Notes: generated by a model not told the origin, from the letters alone. Counted from the stretch's first letter, positions 1 through 7,874 are shown. The stretch: DNA of 64,000 nt from Polaribacter vadi (GCF_001761365.1 NZ_CP017477.1:3462001-3526000), one strand, 5' to 3'. Translations and numbers: made by a program.

Positions 1-317
1 GATTTTTATATTTAGGAGGTTTAAATGAGCAATTGTTTTTTGATAGAAAACCAAATCCGAGATTGCATGTAGCAAAAGGTTCAGTGGCAATAGGAGGCAA
101 GCAAACAGGTGTGTATCCACAAAATTCTGCTGGTGGTTGGAATGTTATTGGTAAAACTCCGATTAACTTTTTTGATGTTAATACACCAAATCCTTGTTTT
201 GCAAAAGCTGGCGATTTTATAAAATTCAACCCTATTTCTTTGGATGAGTTTTATCAACTTGAAAAAGAAATAAAAGAAGAAAAATATCAACTTATAAAAA
301 CTTTACAACATGCTTAA
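1..317 (+). CDS. pxpB: 5-oxoprolinase subunit B, C-terminal part (KipI family), truncated by window start
   Basis: The reading frame is open from base 3, so only about the last 104 residues are present and no start is visible. The visible part contains GSVAIGGKQTGVYPQNSAGGW and NVIGKTPINFFD, which match the conserved end of the KipI/PxpB (AHS1) family. By family knowledge PxpB works with PxpA and PxpC in ATP-dependent opening of 5-oxoproline to glutamate. Its last 8 bases overlap pxpC, so the two are probably translationally coupled. pxpA is not in the window and may lie further upstream. Confidence 0.9.
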   Translation, partial: FLYLGGLNEQLFFDRKPNPRLHVAKGSVAIGGKQTGVYPQNSAGGWNVIGKTPINFFDVNTPNPCFAKAGDFIKFNPISLDEFYQLEKEIKEEKYQLIKTLQHA

Positions 318-1155
318 AGTTTTAAAAGCTGGTTTTTTTACAACAATTCAAGATAAAGGTAGAGTTGGTTTTGCGAATCTTGGAGTTCCTGTTTCTGGTG
401 TTATGGATGCATATTCTGCTGATTTGGCAAATAGTATTTTAAATAATTATCTACAAGCTGCAGTTTTAGAAATCACTTTAGGAAGCTGTAAACTTCAGTT
501 TTTAAAAAGTACCATAATTTGTATTTCTGGTGGAGATTTCTCGCCAATGATTAATGAGAAACCTATTGTATTAAATTCAAGAATTCAAGTTTTTGAAAAT
601 GACATTCTATCTTTTGGAAAGGTAAACTTTGGCGTTCGTTGTTATGTAGCTGTAAAAGGTGGTTTCTTATCGGATTTAAAACTACAAAGTAGCAGTTTTT
701 ATCAAAATATAACTCAAAAAAGTATTGTTGAAAAAGGAGATGTACTATCTTTTAAAGAGCATAAAGAACCTTTTTCATCAACTAAATCTTTAATAAAAAT
801 AGATCAAAATCATTTTAATACTATAAGGTTAGATTGTTTTAAAGGACCAGAATTTGAAATGTTAAACGAACATCAGCAAGAAAAATTAACGACTGAGATT
901 TTTACAATCTCTAATGATAATAATAGAATGGGTGTAAGGTTGAATGAACTTTTCATCAATAATTTGCCTCAAATCTTAACTTCAGCAGTTTTGCCAGGAA
1001 CTGTTCAACTAACTCAATCAGGAAAATTAATTATTTTAATGAGAGATTGCCAAGTAACAGGTGGTTATCCAAGAGTTTTACAACTTACTGAGTTTTCAAT
1101 TAGTAGATTGGCGCAAAAATCTACAAATCAAAAAATTAGCTTTAATGCGATTTGA
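310..1155 (+). CDS. pxpC: 5-oxoprolinase subunit C (KipA / biotin-dependent carboxyltransferase-like)
   Basis: The protein has 281 residues. It opens with MLKVLKAGFFTTIQDKGRVGF and GVPVSGVMDAYSADLAN, the signature of the KipA/PxpC (AHS2) family, and ends with VLPGTVQLTQSGKLIILMRD and QVTGGYPRV, the conserved C-terminal motif. It is slightly shorter than the roughly 300-330 residues usual for the family. By family knowledge it is the partner of PxpB in 5-oxoprolinase. It overlaps pxpB by 8 bases in the same operon. No clear intrinsic terminator follows. The next operon has its own promoter about 50 bases downstream. Confidence 0.9.
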   Translation: MLKVLKAGFFTTIQDKGRVGFANLGVPVSGVMDAYSADLANSILNNYLQAAVLEITLGSCKLQFLKSTIICISGGDFSPMINEKPIVLNSRIQVFENDILSFGKVNFGVRCYVAVKGGFLSDLKLQSSSFYQNITQKSIVEKGDVLSFKEHKEPFSSTKSLIKIDQNHFNTIRLDCFKGPEFEMLNEHQQEKLTTEIFTISNDNNRMGVRLNELFINNLPQILTSAVLPGTVQLTQSGKLIILMRDCQVTGGYPRVLQLTEFSISRLAQKSTNQKISFNAI

Positions 1156-1209
1156 GTTAAAATTTGTTTTTTTTGAGTTAAGTATCACTTTAGTTATGCT
1201 GTATATTTG
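1154..1209 (+). promoter_or_regulatory. Promoter of the YtxH operon with GAGTTAA direct repeats
   Basis: A Bacteroidota-type -7 box TATATTTG lies at 1202-1209. GAGTTAA occurs at 1154-1160 and 1175-1181, exactly 21 bp apart. The proximal copy starts 27 bp before the -7 box, where the -33 element would be, and no TTTG -33 element is visible. The same spacing occurs at 5300-5355, and in weaker form at 4630-4685 and 61342-61397. This suggests activator control, which is inference. Confidence 0.6.
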
Positions 1210-1266
1210 TAGTATCTTTCAAGAAAAGAGATAGAAATTAAATTTAACCATTAAAAACAATATAAA

Positions 1267-1626
1267 ATGAGTAGTTTATCAAATTTATTATTAGGAGGAG
1301 CAATAGGAGGAATTTTAGGAATTTTATATGCACCAGATAAAGGTGAAAATACTAGAAAAAAATTAAGAGAAGAGGCTTTAATTGCTAAAGACAAAGCAAT
1401 GGAAACAGCTTCAGAATTAAAAGATCAAATTTCATCTACTTATAGCACTCAAAAAGAGAGTTTAGAAACGCAATTAGAAAGTGTAATGTCTAACGTTAGT
1501 TATAAAGCAGATGACGTAATTTCTACTTTAGAGAAAAAATTACATGATTTAAAAGAAAAAAACAAGAATTTACAGAAAAATAAAGGTGCAGATTTAAAAA
1601 ATGAACCTTTTACACAAACTGTATAA
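1267..1626 (+). CDS. YtxH domain-containing protein
   Basis: The protein has 119 residues. It begins with a short hydrophobic glycine-rich segment (LLLGGAIGGILGILYAPDKG), then GENTRKKLREEA and a long charged, probably coiled-coil tail. This is the YtxH (gas vesicle protein-like) layout: one N-terminal membrane segment and a cytoplasmic helical region. YtxH proteins are often linked to general stress in Gram-positives; the role here is not known. It is first of three tightly packed genes (next start 4 bases after its stop), likely one transcript from the promoter at 1202. Confidence 0.8.
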   Translation: MSSLSNLLLGGAIGGILGILYAPDKGENTRKKLREEALIAKDKAMETASELKDQISSTYSTQKESLETQLESVMSNVSYKADDVISTLEKKLHDLKEKNKNLQKNKGADLKNEPFTQTV

Positions 1627-1629
1627 TTT

Positions 1630-1989
1630 ATGAGTTTCTACGATTCTATAAACAAGTCTTCTGATAGTGCAACCGATATTGGTAAAAAGTACGTAAAAGA
1701 TTCTATAAGTTATGCAAAACTCAAAACCTTTTTAATAACTACATCTTCTATAAGTACAGTTACTAAATTGGTTTTAATTGGAGGTTTGTTAACGATAGGT
1801 ATTCTTTTTATGTCAGTAGCCTTGGCTATTGAATTAGGAGATTATTTCGAAAGTATTACTTTAGGTCTTTTGTCAGTTGGTGGTATTTATGTTTTACTTG
1901 GGCTAATTACGTTTTTAGTGAGAAAAACTATTGATAAAAAGATAATTAAAAGTTTGTCAGTTAAATTTTTCAAAAATAAAAATATATGA
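1630..1989 (+). CDS. Holin-superfamily-III-like small membrane protein
   Basis: The protein has 119 residues. A soluble N-terminus of about 40 residues is followed by two hydrophobic segments (about 48-72 and 80-100) and a basic C-terminus. The arrangement resembles phage holin family (Holin-X-like) proteins that often accompany YtxH genes in Flavobacteriaceae. Despite the family name, nothing here suggests phage. It starts 4 bases after the YtxH stop and overlaps the next gene by 4 bases. The family assignment is by layout and context only, so it is moderate. Confidence 0.6.
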   Translation: MSFYDSINKSSDSATDIGKKYVKDSISYAKLKTFLITTSSISTVTKLVLIGGLLTIGILFMSVALAIELGDYFESITLGLLSVGGIYVLLGLITFLVRKTIDKKIIKSLSVKFFKNKNI

Positions 1990-2186
1990 GAGCATACGAA
2001 AGTTTTGAACAAATTGAAGCCGATTTAAAAAGATTAAGCTTAGAAAAACAAATAGGTTTAGAGGAATTAAAATTAGTGAAAAGTGATTTTCAAGATAGTT
2101 TAAAGCCCTTAAGCATACTTGCTAGCGTGGCAAAATTTGCAAGTAAATATGGTGTTTTAGTACTATTGAAAAAAATGTTTAAATAA
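1986..2186 (+). CDS. Small conserved protein, DUF6327-like
   Basis: The protein has 66 residues, starting MRAYESFEQIEADLKRLSLEKQ, with a helical charged first half and a hydrophobic, basic last 25 residues that may touch the membrane. I recognise it as similar to the small flavobacterial family annotated DUF6327, from memory only. It overlaps the holin-like gene by 4 bases (ATGA) and is the last gene of the YtxH operon, followed by a strong terminator. Function is unknown. Context suggests an envelope or stress role together with its two upstream neighbours. Confidence 0.6.
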   Translation: MRAYESFEQIEADLKRLSLEKQIGLEELKLVKSDFQDSLKPLSILASVAKFASKYGVLVLLKKMFK

Positions 2187-2247
2187 AATAAAACAACTTA
2201 AAAATTAAGATTACGTAAAAATAATATTATAATAGTTGGTTGATTGG

Positions 2248-2283
2248 AAGCCTTGGTGTTCTTAAAACATCAAGGCTTTTTTA
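2248..2283. terminator. Bidirectional intrinsic terminator between YtxH operon and araC-type gene
   Basis: Inverted repeat AAGCCTTGGTG (2248-2258) and CATCAAGGCTT (2268-2278), with one G-T pair, followed by a T run. The stop of the convergent regulator gene overlaps the T run. Confidence 0.8.
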
Positions 2284-3306
2284 TGCGACTATTCTAAGTT
2301 TTTTTTTAAATTGATTTGGAGTGATATTATATTTTTCTTTAAAAATTTTAGAGAAATAACTTCTACTACTAAAACCAATACTATACACAATTTGAGAGAT
2401 GTTTAAATCTGTATTTTTAAGCATATCTCTAGCAGATTCTAAACGAACATGCCTTATATATTCTGTAACAGTTCTGTTATATAAAAATTTAAAACCTTCT
2501 TGTAATTTTGCCTGTGTTAAGCCAGATTTAAAGGAAAGTTGATCTAAGGAATATTCTTTTGCAGGTGTTTTTAAAATAGCATTTGCAACTTTCCTAACAA
2601 TTTTTAACTCGCTTTTATTCATAGATTCAGGCAAATTATCGCCTTCTAAAAGTCTGTTATGTTGCTGAATATGCATGGATAAAATTTCGTAAATTTTTGC
2701 TTCAATCTTTAAGATTCTAAGCATTCCTTTCGCTTTAATTTTATGAAGTTTGTTAATTAAATCTGCCATTCTAAGATTCATAATTCCATAATTGGCAAAC
2801 CTATTGTCATGATCTGTATCTACAAAAACTTCGTATAATTTTTTATTTAAGGTAGATACGTTTGTGGTTCGTTTCTTTAAAAATTGTTTTCTAACAATTT
2901 CAATAACATTAATTTCTAATTTTTCGTTTTTAGGAAAAATAATTTCATTAAAACCATCAGTTTTATTGGTAAAGATTAAGGATTGAAATTGGTTTACCTC
3001 TTTTTCTTTTTCATGAATACCAAATTTATGTTTAATGTTCCCTACAGTTGGGTAAATAAAACGAATAGGATTAAATTGATCATTTGCTTTAATGTGTAAA
3101 GTGATTTCTTTATGAAATTTAATATCAAAATCAAGCAAATTTACACCCCAATCAAAAGGAATAAAACGAATACTACCAATACCATTTTCGTTATTTATCT
3201 TTAAAACAAATTCGCTCCATCTTTCTGTAGTTTCTCCACCAATTGCATCTTGCAGTTGTTCTATAAAATCTTTTGGGCTGTCAGCAATAATCTCAATATG
3301 TATCAT
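2281..3306 (-). CDS. AraC-family transcriptional regulator
   Basis: The protein has 341 residues. The C-terminal 100 residues form an AraC/XylS DNA-binding domain: LDQLSFKSGLTQAKLQEGFKF for the first helix-turn-helix, and ISQIVYSIGFSSRSYFSKIF with NITPNQFKKK for the second. The N-terminal 225 residues are not a standard cupin that I can recognise and may sense a ligand. It lies between two promoters carrying 21-bp-spaced direct repeats (1154-1209, 5280-5355) and close to a third, degenerate one (4630-4685). AraC-type dimers commonly bind direct repeats with that spacing, so it is a candidate regulator of this cluster; that is inference. It is divergent from topoisomerase IB. Confidence 0.88.
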   Translation of the reverse strand: MIHIEIIADSPKDFIEQLQDAIGGETTERWSEFVLKINNENGIGSIRFIPFDWGVNLLDFDIKFHKEITLHIKANDQFNPIRFIYPTVGNIKHKFGIHEKEKEVNQFQSLIFTNKTDGFNEIIFPKNEKLEINVIEIVRKQFLKKRTTNVSTLNKKLYEVFVDTDHDNRFANYGIMNLRMADLINKLHKIKAKGMLRILKIEAKIYEILSMHIQQHNRLLEGDNLPESMNKSELKIVRKVANAILKTPAKEYSLDQLSFKSGLTQAKLQEGFKFLYNRTVTEYIRHVRLESARDMLKNTDLNISQIVYSIGFSSRSYFSKIFKEKYNITPNQFKKKLRIVA

Positions 3307-3427
3307 ACAATTTACAATGTTAAATAATTACTAGTAGTAGCTATAGCAAGTTTTGTAAAGGTAGTTAAAATAGGAAAAAGTCTTAAATAGAATAACAATT
3401 AATTGAATTGAGTTCATTTACATTGTA

Positions 3428-3458
3428 GTTTACGATTATTTTTATACACGGTTTACGA
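3428..3458. promoter_or_regulatory. GTTTACGA direct repeat in the divergent araC / topIB intergenic region
   Basis: GTTTACGA occurs at 3428-3435 and again at 3451-3458, 23 bp apart, in the 226-bp spacer between the divergent regulator and topoisomerase genes. Spacing of about two helical turns fits a dimeric regulator site, possibly autoregulation. No clear TAnnTTTG box is seen for topIB. Confidence 0.3.
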
Positions 3459-3532
3459 ATTTTTTTTTAGCGTTTTTAAATTTTTAAATCAAATTATATA
3501 AGCATATTTAAAGATAAAAGCCATTCTATAAA

Positions 3533-4636
3533 ATGATAAAAATTACAGATACCATAACAGTTAAAGATGTTTTAACAAAACCAGAAGCATGTATAGATTA
3601 TTTTAATCTTGTATATGTAAACGATTATGATTTAACTATTAAAAGAGTTAAAAAAGGTGATAAATTCAAGTATAAAAAAGAAAATATTCTTATTTCTGAT
3701 GAAAATATATTAAAAAGAATTAATCAATTAGTAGTACCACCAATGTGGAAAAATGTAAGAATTTCTGATTTAGAAAACGGACATCTACAAGCAATTGGCA
3801 GAGATGCAAAAGGTAGAAAGCAATATAAATATCATTTAAATTGGAATGCTATCAGAAATAAAACCAAGTTTTTTAAAATGGTAGATTTTGGAAAAAACCT
3901 ACCTAAAATTAGAAAACAAGTAGACATCGATTTAAAACAAAAAGAGTGGACTTTAAACAAGGTGTTAGCACTTATTGTAAAATTATTAGAAGAAACTCAT
4001 ATAAGAATTGGCAACCAACAATATGCAAAAAGAAATAAAACATATGGCTTAACAACGTTAAGAAGTAGACATATTACAAAGGATGAAAATAAAATTCGTT
4101 TTGAATTTGTAGGTAAAAAAGGGAAAGAACATAAAGTTACTCTTAAAAATAAAAAACTGGTAAAACTTGTAAATCAATGTCAGGAAATTCCTGGTTGGAA
4201 TTTGTTTCAATATTATGATGTTGATGGAGTAAAAAGAAAAGTAGATAGCAGTTTAGTAAACGATTATCTACATGATATTTGTGGAGAATTATTTACAGCA
4301 AAAGATTTTAGAACTTGGTCTGCATCCTTTATTTGTTTTAATAAATTACTTGATTTTGGTATTGAAGAGGATGAAACTAAAAACAAAAAAAATGTAATTT
4401 CAGCAATAGATGAAGCAGCAAAAGGTTTAGGAAACACAAGAAATGTTTCTAGAAAATATTATATACATCCAGAAATTATAGATACTTACAAATCTGGATC
4501 CATAAAAAAGTATTTTGATACAACATTGCAGAATAAAAAGGAAGATAAATATTTTTCAGCATCAGAAAAAAGCATGTTGTCATTATTTGAGAATTATAAG
4601 CCAGAAATGATGCTAAAAAACATTGAAATGAGTTAA
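3533..4636 (+). CDS. DNA topoisomerase IB (eukaryotic/poxvirus-like)
   Basis: The protein has 367 residues, the usual size for bacterial topoisomerase IB. It carries VVPPMWKNVRISDLENGHLQAIGRDAKGRKQYKYH in the N-terminal part, RIGNQQYAKRNKTYGLTTLRSRH in the catalytic core, KDFRTWSAS with the catalytic Arg, and SRKYYIHPEII, where Tyr309 or Tyr310 would be the nucleophile. By family knowledge it relaxes supercoils through a 3'-phosphotyrosyl intermediate. It is divergent from the AraC-type gene. A downstream stress-type promoter (4630-4685) overlaps its stop codon, so the next gene can be expressed separately. Confidence 0.92.
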   Translation: MIKITDTITVKDVLTKPEACIDYFNLVYVNDYDLTIKRVKKGDKFKYKKENILISDENILKRINQLVVPPMWKNVRISDLENGHLQAIGRDAKGRKQYKYHLNWNAIRNKTKFFKMVDFGKNLPKIRKQVDIDLKQKEWTLNKVLALIVKLLEETHIRIGNQQYAKRNKTYGLTTLRSRHITKDENKIRFEFVGKKGKEHKVTLKNKKLVKLVNQCQEIPGWNLFQYYDVDGVKRKVDSSLVNDYLHDICGELFTAKDFRTWSASFICFNKLLDFGIEEDETKNKKNVISAIDEAAKGLGNTRNVSRKYYIHPEIIDTYKSGSIKKYFDTTLQNKKEDKYFSASEKSMLSLFENYKPEMMLKNIEMS

Positions 4637-4685
4637 AGAACAAATGTTCTGCATCAATTAGAAACCTACTATCTAAATATCTTTG
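4630..4685 (+). promoter_or_regulatory. Promoter of the DUF2383 gene, same repeat layout
   Basis: The -7 box TATCTTTG lies at 4678-4685. A distal GAGTTAAA lies at 4630-4637, 48 bp before the box and overlapping the topIB stop. A degenerate proximal copy (GCATCAA) lies at 4651-4657, 27 bp before the box. A 14-bp palindrome with AGAACA/TGTTCT arms sits between them at 4637-4650. Confidence 0.45.
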
Positions 4686-4773
4686 TAGTGTAAGAATTAG
4701 TTATGAAAAAAAGAGATGTAATGCGTTTAACATCTAAATAAAAAAACGAACGCTCACTAAAAAAGAAAAAATT

Positions 4774-5223
4774 ATGAATACATACTCAGAACAAGTAGGA
4801 AAGAAATTAAATGATTTATTAGAAAAAACGTACGATGCTGAAAAAGGTTTTAAAAAAGCAGCAGAAAATGTAGAAAACGTAGCTTTAAAAAATTACTTTA
4901 ACACAAAAGCTGAAGAAAGATATAGTTTTGGACATGAATTAAAAACAGAAATTAGAGCATTTAATCAAGAAATTGATAAAGGTGGAAGTATTACTGGATC
5001 TGCACACAGAGCTTGGATGGATATTAAGGGTTTTTTGTCTTTAGATAGCGAAGAATCTATGTTAGAAGAAGCTATTAGAGGAGAAAAAGCGGCAGTTGAA
5101 GAGTATCAAGAAATTATAAATGATACAAGTTTGCCATCTTCTACAAGAGATATTTTAGTCTCTCAAAAAAATAAAATTGAAAATGGCTTACAAAACATTA
5201 AGTCTTTAGAGAATATTCACTAA
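4774..5223 (+). CDS. PA2169-type four-helix-bundle protein (DUF2383)
   Basis: The protein has 149 residues, entirely helical by composition, with ferritin-like features: LNDLLEKTYDAEKGFKKAAENV, FNTKAEERYSFGHELKTEI, HRAWMDIKGFL, and EEAIRGEKAAVEEYQEII. This matches the PA2169 family (DUF2383), a ferritin-like four-helix bundle of unknown function that is often stress-induced. It is transcribed alone from the promoter at 4678 and closed by the hairpin at 5247. A 12-codon reading frame at 4703-4741 lies in its 5' leader, but I give it no weight. Confidence 0.85.
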   Translation: MNTYSEQVGKKLNDLLEKTYDAEKGFKKAAENVENVALKNYFNTKAEERYSFGHELKTEIRAFNQEIDKGGSITGSAHRAWMDIKGFLSLDSEESMLEEAIRGEKAAVEEYQEIINDTSLPSSTRDILVSQKNKIENGLQNIKSLENIH

Positions 5224-5246
5224 AGATTTTAGTTTGGTTGATTGGT

Positions 5247-5279
5247 AGAGGTTGTCTGAAGAGGCAACCTCTTTTTTTT
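5247..5279 (+). terminator. Intrinsic terminator after the DUF2383 gene
   Basis: Stem AGAGGTTG (5247-5254) with CAACCTCT (5265-5272), followed by eight T residues. Confidence 0.85.
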
Positions 5280-5355
5280 GAATTAAAATGAATTTGTTTG
5301 AGTTAAAACGAATTTCAAAAGAGTTAAACCGAAGGCTGTTAGTCCTTTATCTTTG
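5280..5355 (+). promoter_or_regulatory. Promoter of the DUF1328 gene with three GA(G/A)TTAAA repeats
   Basis: The -7 box TATCTTTG is at 5348-5355. GAGTTAAA lies at 5321-5328 (27 bp before the box) and 5300-5307 (48 bp before), with a third copy GAATTAAA at 5280-5287. The 27/48 spacing is identical to that of the YtxH promoter. This is the clearest member of the repeat family. Confidence 0.6.
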
Positions 5356-5411
5356 TATAAGAAGAAATAGTTACCAAACTATTTTATATACTAACCTTAA
5401 AATAAATAATT

Positions 5412-5573
5412 ATGTTACGTTGGACAATCATATTTGTAATAATCGCATTAATAGCTGGAGTTTTAGGATTCGGAGGAATTGCAGGAGCAGCAGCAGGTAT
5501 TGCTAAAATTGTATTTTTTATATTTATAGTTTTATTTGTAATCTCTTTAATTACAGGAAGAAGAAAAGTATAA
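5412..5573 (+). CDS. DUF1328 family small membrane protein (YtjA-like)
   Basis: The protein has 53 residues and opens with [20 protein letters not shown]. Two hydrophobic segments flank a [12 protein letters not shown] turn, and it ends in a basic tail (GRRKV). This is the DUF1328/YtjA pattern, an inner-membrane peptide of unknown function common in Gram-negatives. It is monocistronic, with a repeat-bearing promoter at 5280-5355 and a strong terminator immediately after. A longer frame at 5288-5506 overlaps it on the same strand but has no family resemblance and is not a gene. Confidence 0.85.
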   Translation: MLRWTIIFVIIALIAGVLGFGGIAGAAAGIAKIVFFIFIVLFVISLITGRRKV

Positions 5574-5590
5574 AAATAATAACAAATAAA

Positions 5591-5627
5591 AAAAACTACC
5601 TAAATTTTTATTTAGGTAGTTTTTTTA
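5591..5627. terminator. Bidirectional terminator between DUF1328 and App1-like genes
   Basis: Near-perfect inverted repeat: AAACTACCTAAAT (5593-5605) and ATTTAGGTAGTTT (5610-5622), with A and T runs on both sides. It serves both convergent genes. Confidence 0.85.
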
Positions 5628-6626
5628 TGCAATAAAGTGATGTTCTTTAGCAATTTGTATAGCTTCTTCACTGGAGTCAACAATAAAAAACGGAACTTCT
5701 GTATAATTTTCAATTAGGTTTTTAATTCGTAAAATTCTTCTTTCACTTTTAACGCTTCTTAAAAAAATAGCTTTTATTCTCTCTGGATGATTTTTTACAA
5801 TTTCCATATAAATATCAGCATCATGTTCTCCTGCATCACCAATTAATATTAAAGGTAAATTAGGGTATGTTTTTAAAATGTTGATGATTTCTTTTTGCTT
5901 TTGAGGTTTTTCAGCCTTGTTTTTATGCATCATATTTTTTAAAGTTCTTAATAAAATAGCGCCTTTTGGAAAGCTATTTTTCTTTAAAAAATATTCTAAA
6001 TATCTGTATAAATTCCAAGGACTATGGCTTACATAAAAAATTGGATTGGCATTTTTACCTGATTTTCCCAAATGCAACAAACTATAAAAATCAGACGAAC
6101 CTTTTAACGCTTTTCTCTTAAATGGCGCTCTAAAAAATGTGTTTATTAATAATTTCCATTTCAATTTTGAGATAACACCTGTGTGTAAAATAGTGTCATC
6201 AATATCGCTTGCAACACCAAACTCTGCAGTTTGTTTTGGAATTAAAAGTTCTCCAGGAAATTTATTTTTAAGGTTTATTTTTCTACCCACATGTTCGTTT
6301 GTGAAAGAAACAGTAAAATGCAACCAACCTTCGCTGTTTGCTAAATCACTTAAACCTTCAATTTTTTCATCAACCACAAAATAACCATTTTCATCTGTTT
6401 TTGTTGTAATTGTAAAGTTGTTAGGAAAGGTAATTGTTAACGACGTGTTTTTAATTTCATCACTTTCAAAACGTTTCCAAGTATTTATAAGCAATCTAAA
6501 AAAATTATTACTTTCTAAGTTGATGTTTTCATCTTCTAAAGCTCTTCCTCTTGCATAAAAATGGTTGTTAGTTCCATAACTTTGGAACACTATAATTTGC
6601 AAAGGATCGTTTGTGAAAATTGACAT
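5625..6626 (-). CDS. App1-like phosphatase domain protein (DUF2183)
   Basis: The protein has 333 residues from the ATG at 6626. A 14-residue upstream extension (to 6668) is hydrophobic, unlike the family, and overlaps a hairpin, so I reject it. The C-terminal half carries the HAD-type motif SDIDDTILHTG with Asp141 and Asp143, then FYVSHSPWNLYRYLEYF and LIGDAGEHDADIY, typical of the yeast APP1 phosphatidate phosphatase catalytic domain. The N-terminal 130 residues look like a beta-rich domain seen in the bacterial homologues. A phosphatase acting on phospholipid is expected from the family, but the substrate is unproven. Confidence 0.85.
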   Translation of the reverse strand: MSIFTNDPLQIIVFQSYGTNNHFYARGRALEDENINLESNNFFRLLINTWKRFESDEIKNTSLTITFPNNFTITTKTDENGYFVVDEKIEGLSDLANSEGWLHFTVSFTNEHVGRKINLKNKFPGELLIPKQTAEFGVASDIDDTILHTGVISKLKWKLLINTFFRAPFKRKALKGSSDFYSLLHLGKSGKNANPIFYVSHSPWNLYRYLEYFLKKNSFPKGAILLRTLKNMMHKNKAEKPQKQKEIINILKTYPNLPLILIGDAGEHDADIYMEIVKNHPERIKAIFLRSVKSERRILRIKNLIENYTEVPFFIVDSSEEAIQIAKEHHFIA

Positions 6627-6659
6627 TCTTTTTATTTTAAATGTAAATATAAAGCATAA

Positions 6660-6685
6660 AAAAATCACATAAAAATGTGATTTTT
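6660..6685 (-). terminator. Terminator-like hairpin downstream of the SDR gene
   Basis: AAAAATCACAT (6660-6670) and ATGTGATTTTT (6675-6685) form an 11-bp stem with T-rich flanks. It lies about 170 bases past the SDR stop and just upstream of the App1 start, so it could insulate the App1 gene. The 6686-6852 spacer has no other feature that I recognise. Confidence 0.55.
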
Positions 6686-6852
6686 GAAATTTTATTATGA
6701 ATTTAATTTTTTTCTAAACTTAATTTTTAAGGTTGATGAATATATGTATGCAATACTATTCAACTGTTTTAAAGAACCTCAAAAGATAAAGAATAATCAA
6801 CTTATGTATTAATGTTTTTAAAACGATTTAAAAGTTTAGATTTTTATATAAA

Positions 6853-7572
6853 TTAAGGATTTGTAGACCATAAAGAGGCACTTTTAAGCATTGCTCTTCT
6901 TGGTAGTTTTAATCCAGCTACTATTAATTCTGCAAAATCTTCAGGTTGTAAAACACTTTCTTGAGAATCTTTATCAGCAATACCTAAATCAACAGACATG
7001 TCAGAAGCAATGGTGCTTGGTGTTAATGTGCACACTCTAATATTGTTTTTTCGAACCTCTTTCATTAAAGATTCAGACATTCCAATAACTGCAAATTTTG
7101 ATGCTGAATAGGCAGAAGTACTCGCATTTCCACTTAATCCAGCTGTAGATGAAACATTAATAATTTCACCTTCATTTTGATTTATTAAGTAAGGTAAAAC
7201 TTCTTTAGTCACATAATACATACCCATAACATTGGTTTGAATTATTTGACTCCATTTTTCAACTTTCATTTCATTTAGAGTACCAAAAGCTGCAATTCCT
7301 GCATTATTTACTAAAATATCGACAGAACCCAGTTCATTTACAATGCTTTTAATACTGTTTTTAACAGCTTCATAATCACCTACATCAAATACTGAATAGA
7401 TAGCTTTTACTCCAAACGCTTCTAGTTCAGCAACTGTTTCTTTTAGCACAGCTTCATTTCTACCTGTTATAGCAATGTCAATTCCTTCTTTTGCAAAAGC
7501 AATAGCAGTTGCTTTTCCAAGTCCTCTTCCTCCTCCAGTAATGATTGCTTTTTTATTTTTCAATTTTGTCAT
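6853..7572 (-). CDS. Short-chain dehydrogenase/reductase (3-oxoacyl-ACP reductase-like)
   Basis: The protein has 239 residues. The cofactor motif TGGGRGLGKA lies at about residues 12-21, NNAGIAAFG at about 88-96, the catalytic Ser in INVSSTAGLSG, and YSASK gives the YxxxK pair. This is a classical SDR close to FabG. Substrate cannot be told from sequence: FabG-like proteins outside a fatty acid gene cluster often act on other ketones or alcohols. It stands alone, with about 300 bases of non-coding DNA upstream. Confidence 0.85.
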   Translation of the reverse strand: MTKLKNKKAIITGGGRGLGKATAIAFAKEGIDIAITGRNEAVLKETVAELEAFGVKAIYSVFDVGDYEAVKNSIKSIVNELGSVDILVNNAGIAAFGTLNEMKVEKWSQIIQTNVMGMYYVTKEVLPYLINQNEGEIINVSSTAGLSGNASTSAYSASKFAVIGMSESLMKEVRKNNIRVCTLTPSTIASDMSVDLGIADKDSQESVLQPEDFAELIVAGLKLPRRAMLKSASLWSTNP

Positions 7573-7874
7573 ATTATTTTTTATAATTAGTTTTATTTAA
7601 ATGTCTAGCCCTGAATTATGGCTACAGCTCAAAATTAAACTAATCTGATAATTTATTTACCTTATTTGATGTTTTATAATCTTATTTAATTGTTAAATCG
7701 TTGTTTGATATTTATACTAAAAATAATGAAGTTTTAATTTAGATTTTAATGAAATGTTCTAAATTATATTTATTTTGTATGGATGTTGTTGCCAGTTTTT
7801 TTATCTGATTATAAATTTTATATTCAAAAATTAGGAAACTTGAGATTTCAAAAAATAAATCGACGATGTAATTG
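7573..7874. other. Non-coding spacer, possible remnant of an intergenic element
   Basis: About 300 AT-rich bases with no credible gene. TTGTTGCCAGTTTTTTTATC at about 7786-7805 resembles the start of the element at 8171-8195 (TTGTTGGCAACGTTTTTGTA), so this may be a decayed copy placed after the 91-aa gene. Confidence 0.3.

Noticed and set aside
1630..1989. A holin-like gene as evidence for a prophage
   Set aside because: No phage structural, lysis or integrase genes are nearby; the gene belongs to a small stress operon.
4703..4741. A 12-codon frame before the DUF2383 gene as a leader peptide
   Set aside because: It has no codon bias toward one amino acid and no terminator follows it, so attenuation is unsupported.
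5288..5506. A 72-codon open frame overlapping the DUF1328 gene on the same strand
   Set aside because: Its start lies in the promoter repeats, its composition is random, and the overlapping 53-residue DUF1328 frame is a clear family match.
6627..6668. A 14-residue extension of the App1-like protein
   Set aside because: It is translated from the SDR-side hairpin region; the next ATG gives a better N-terminus.
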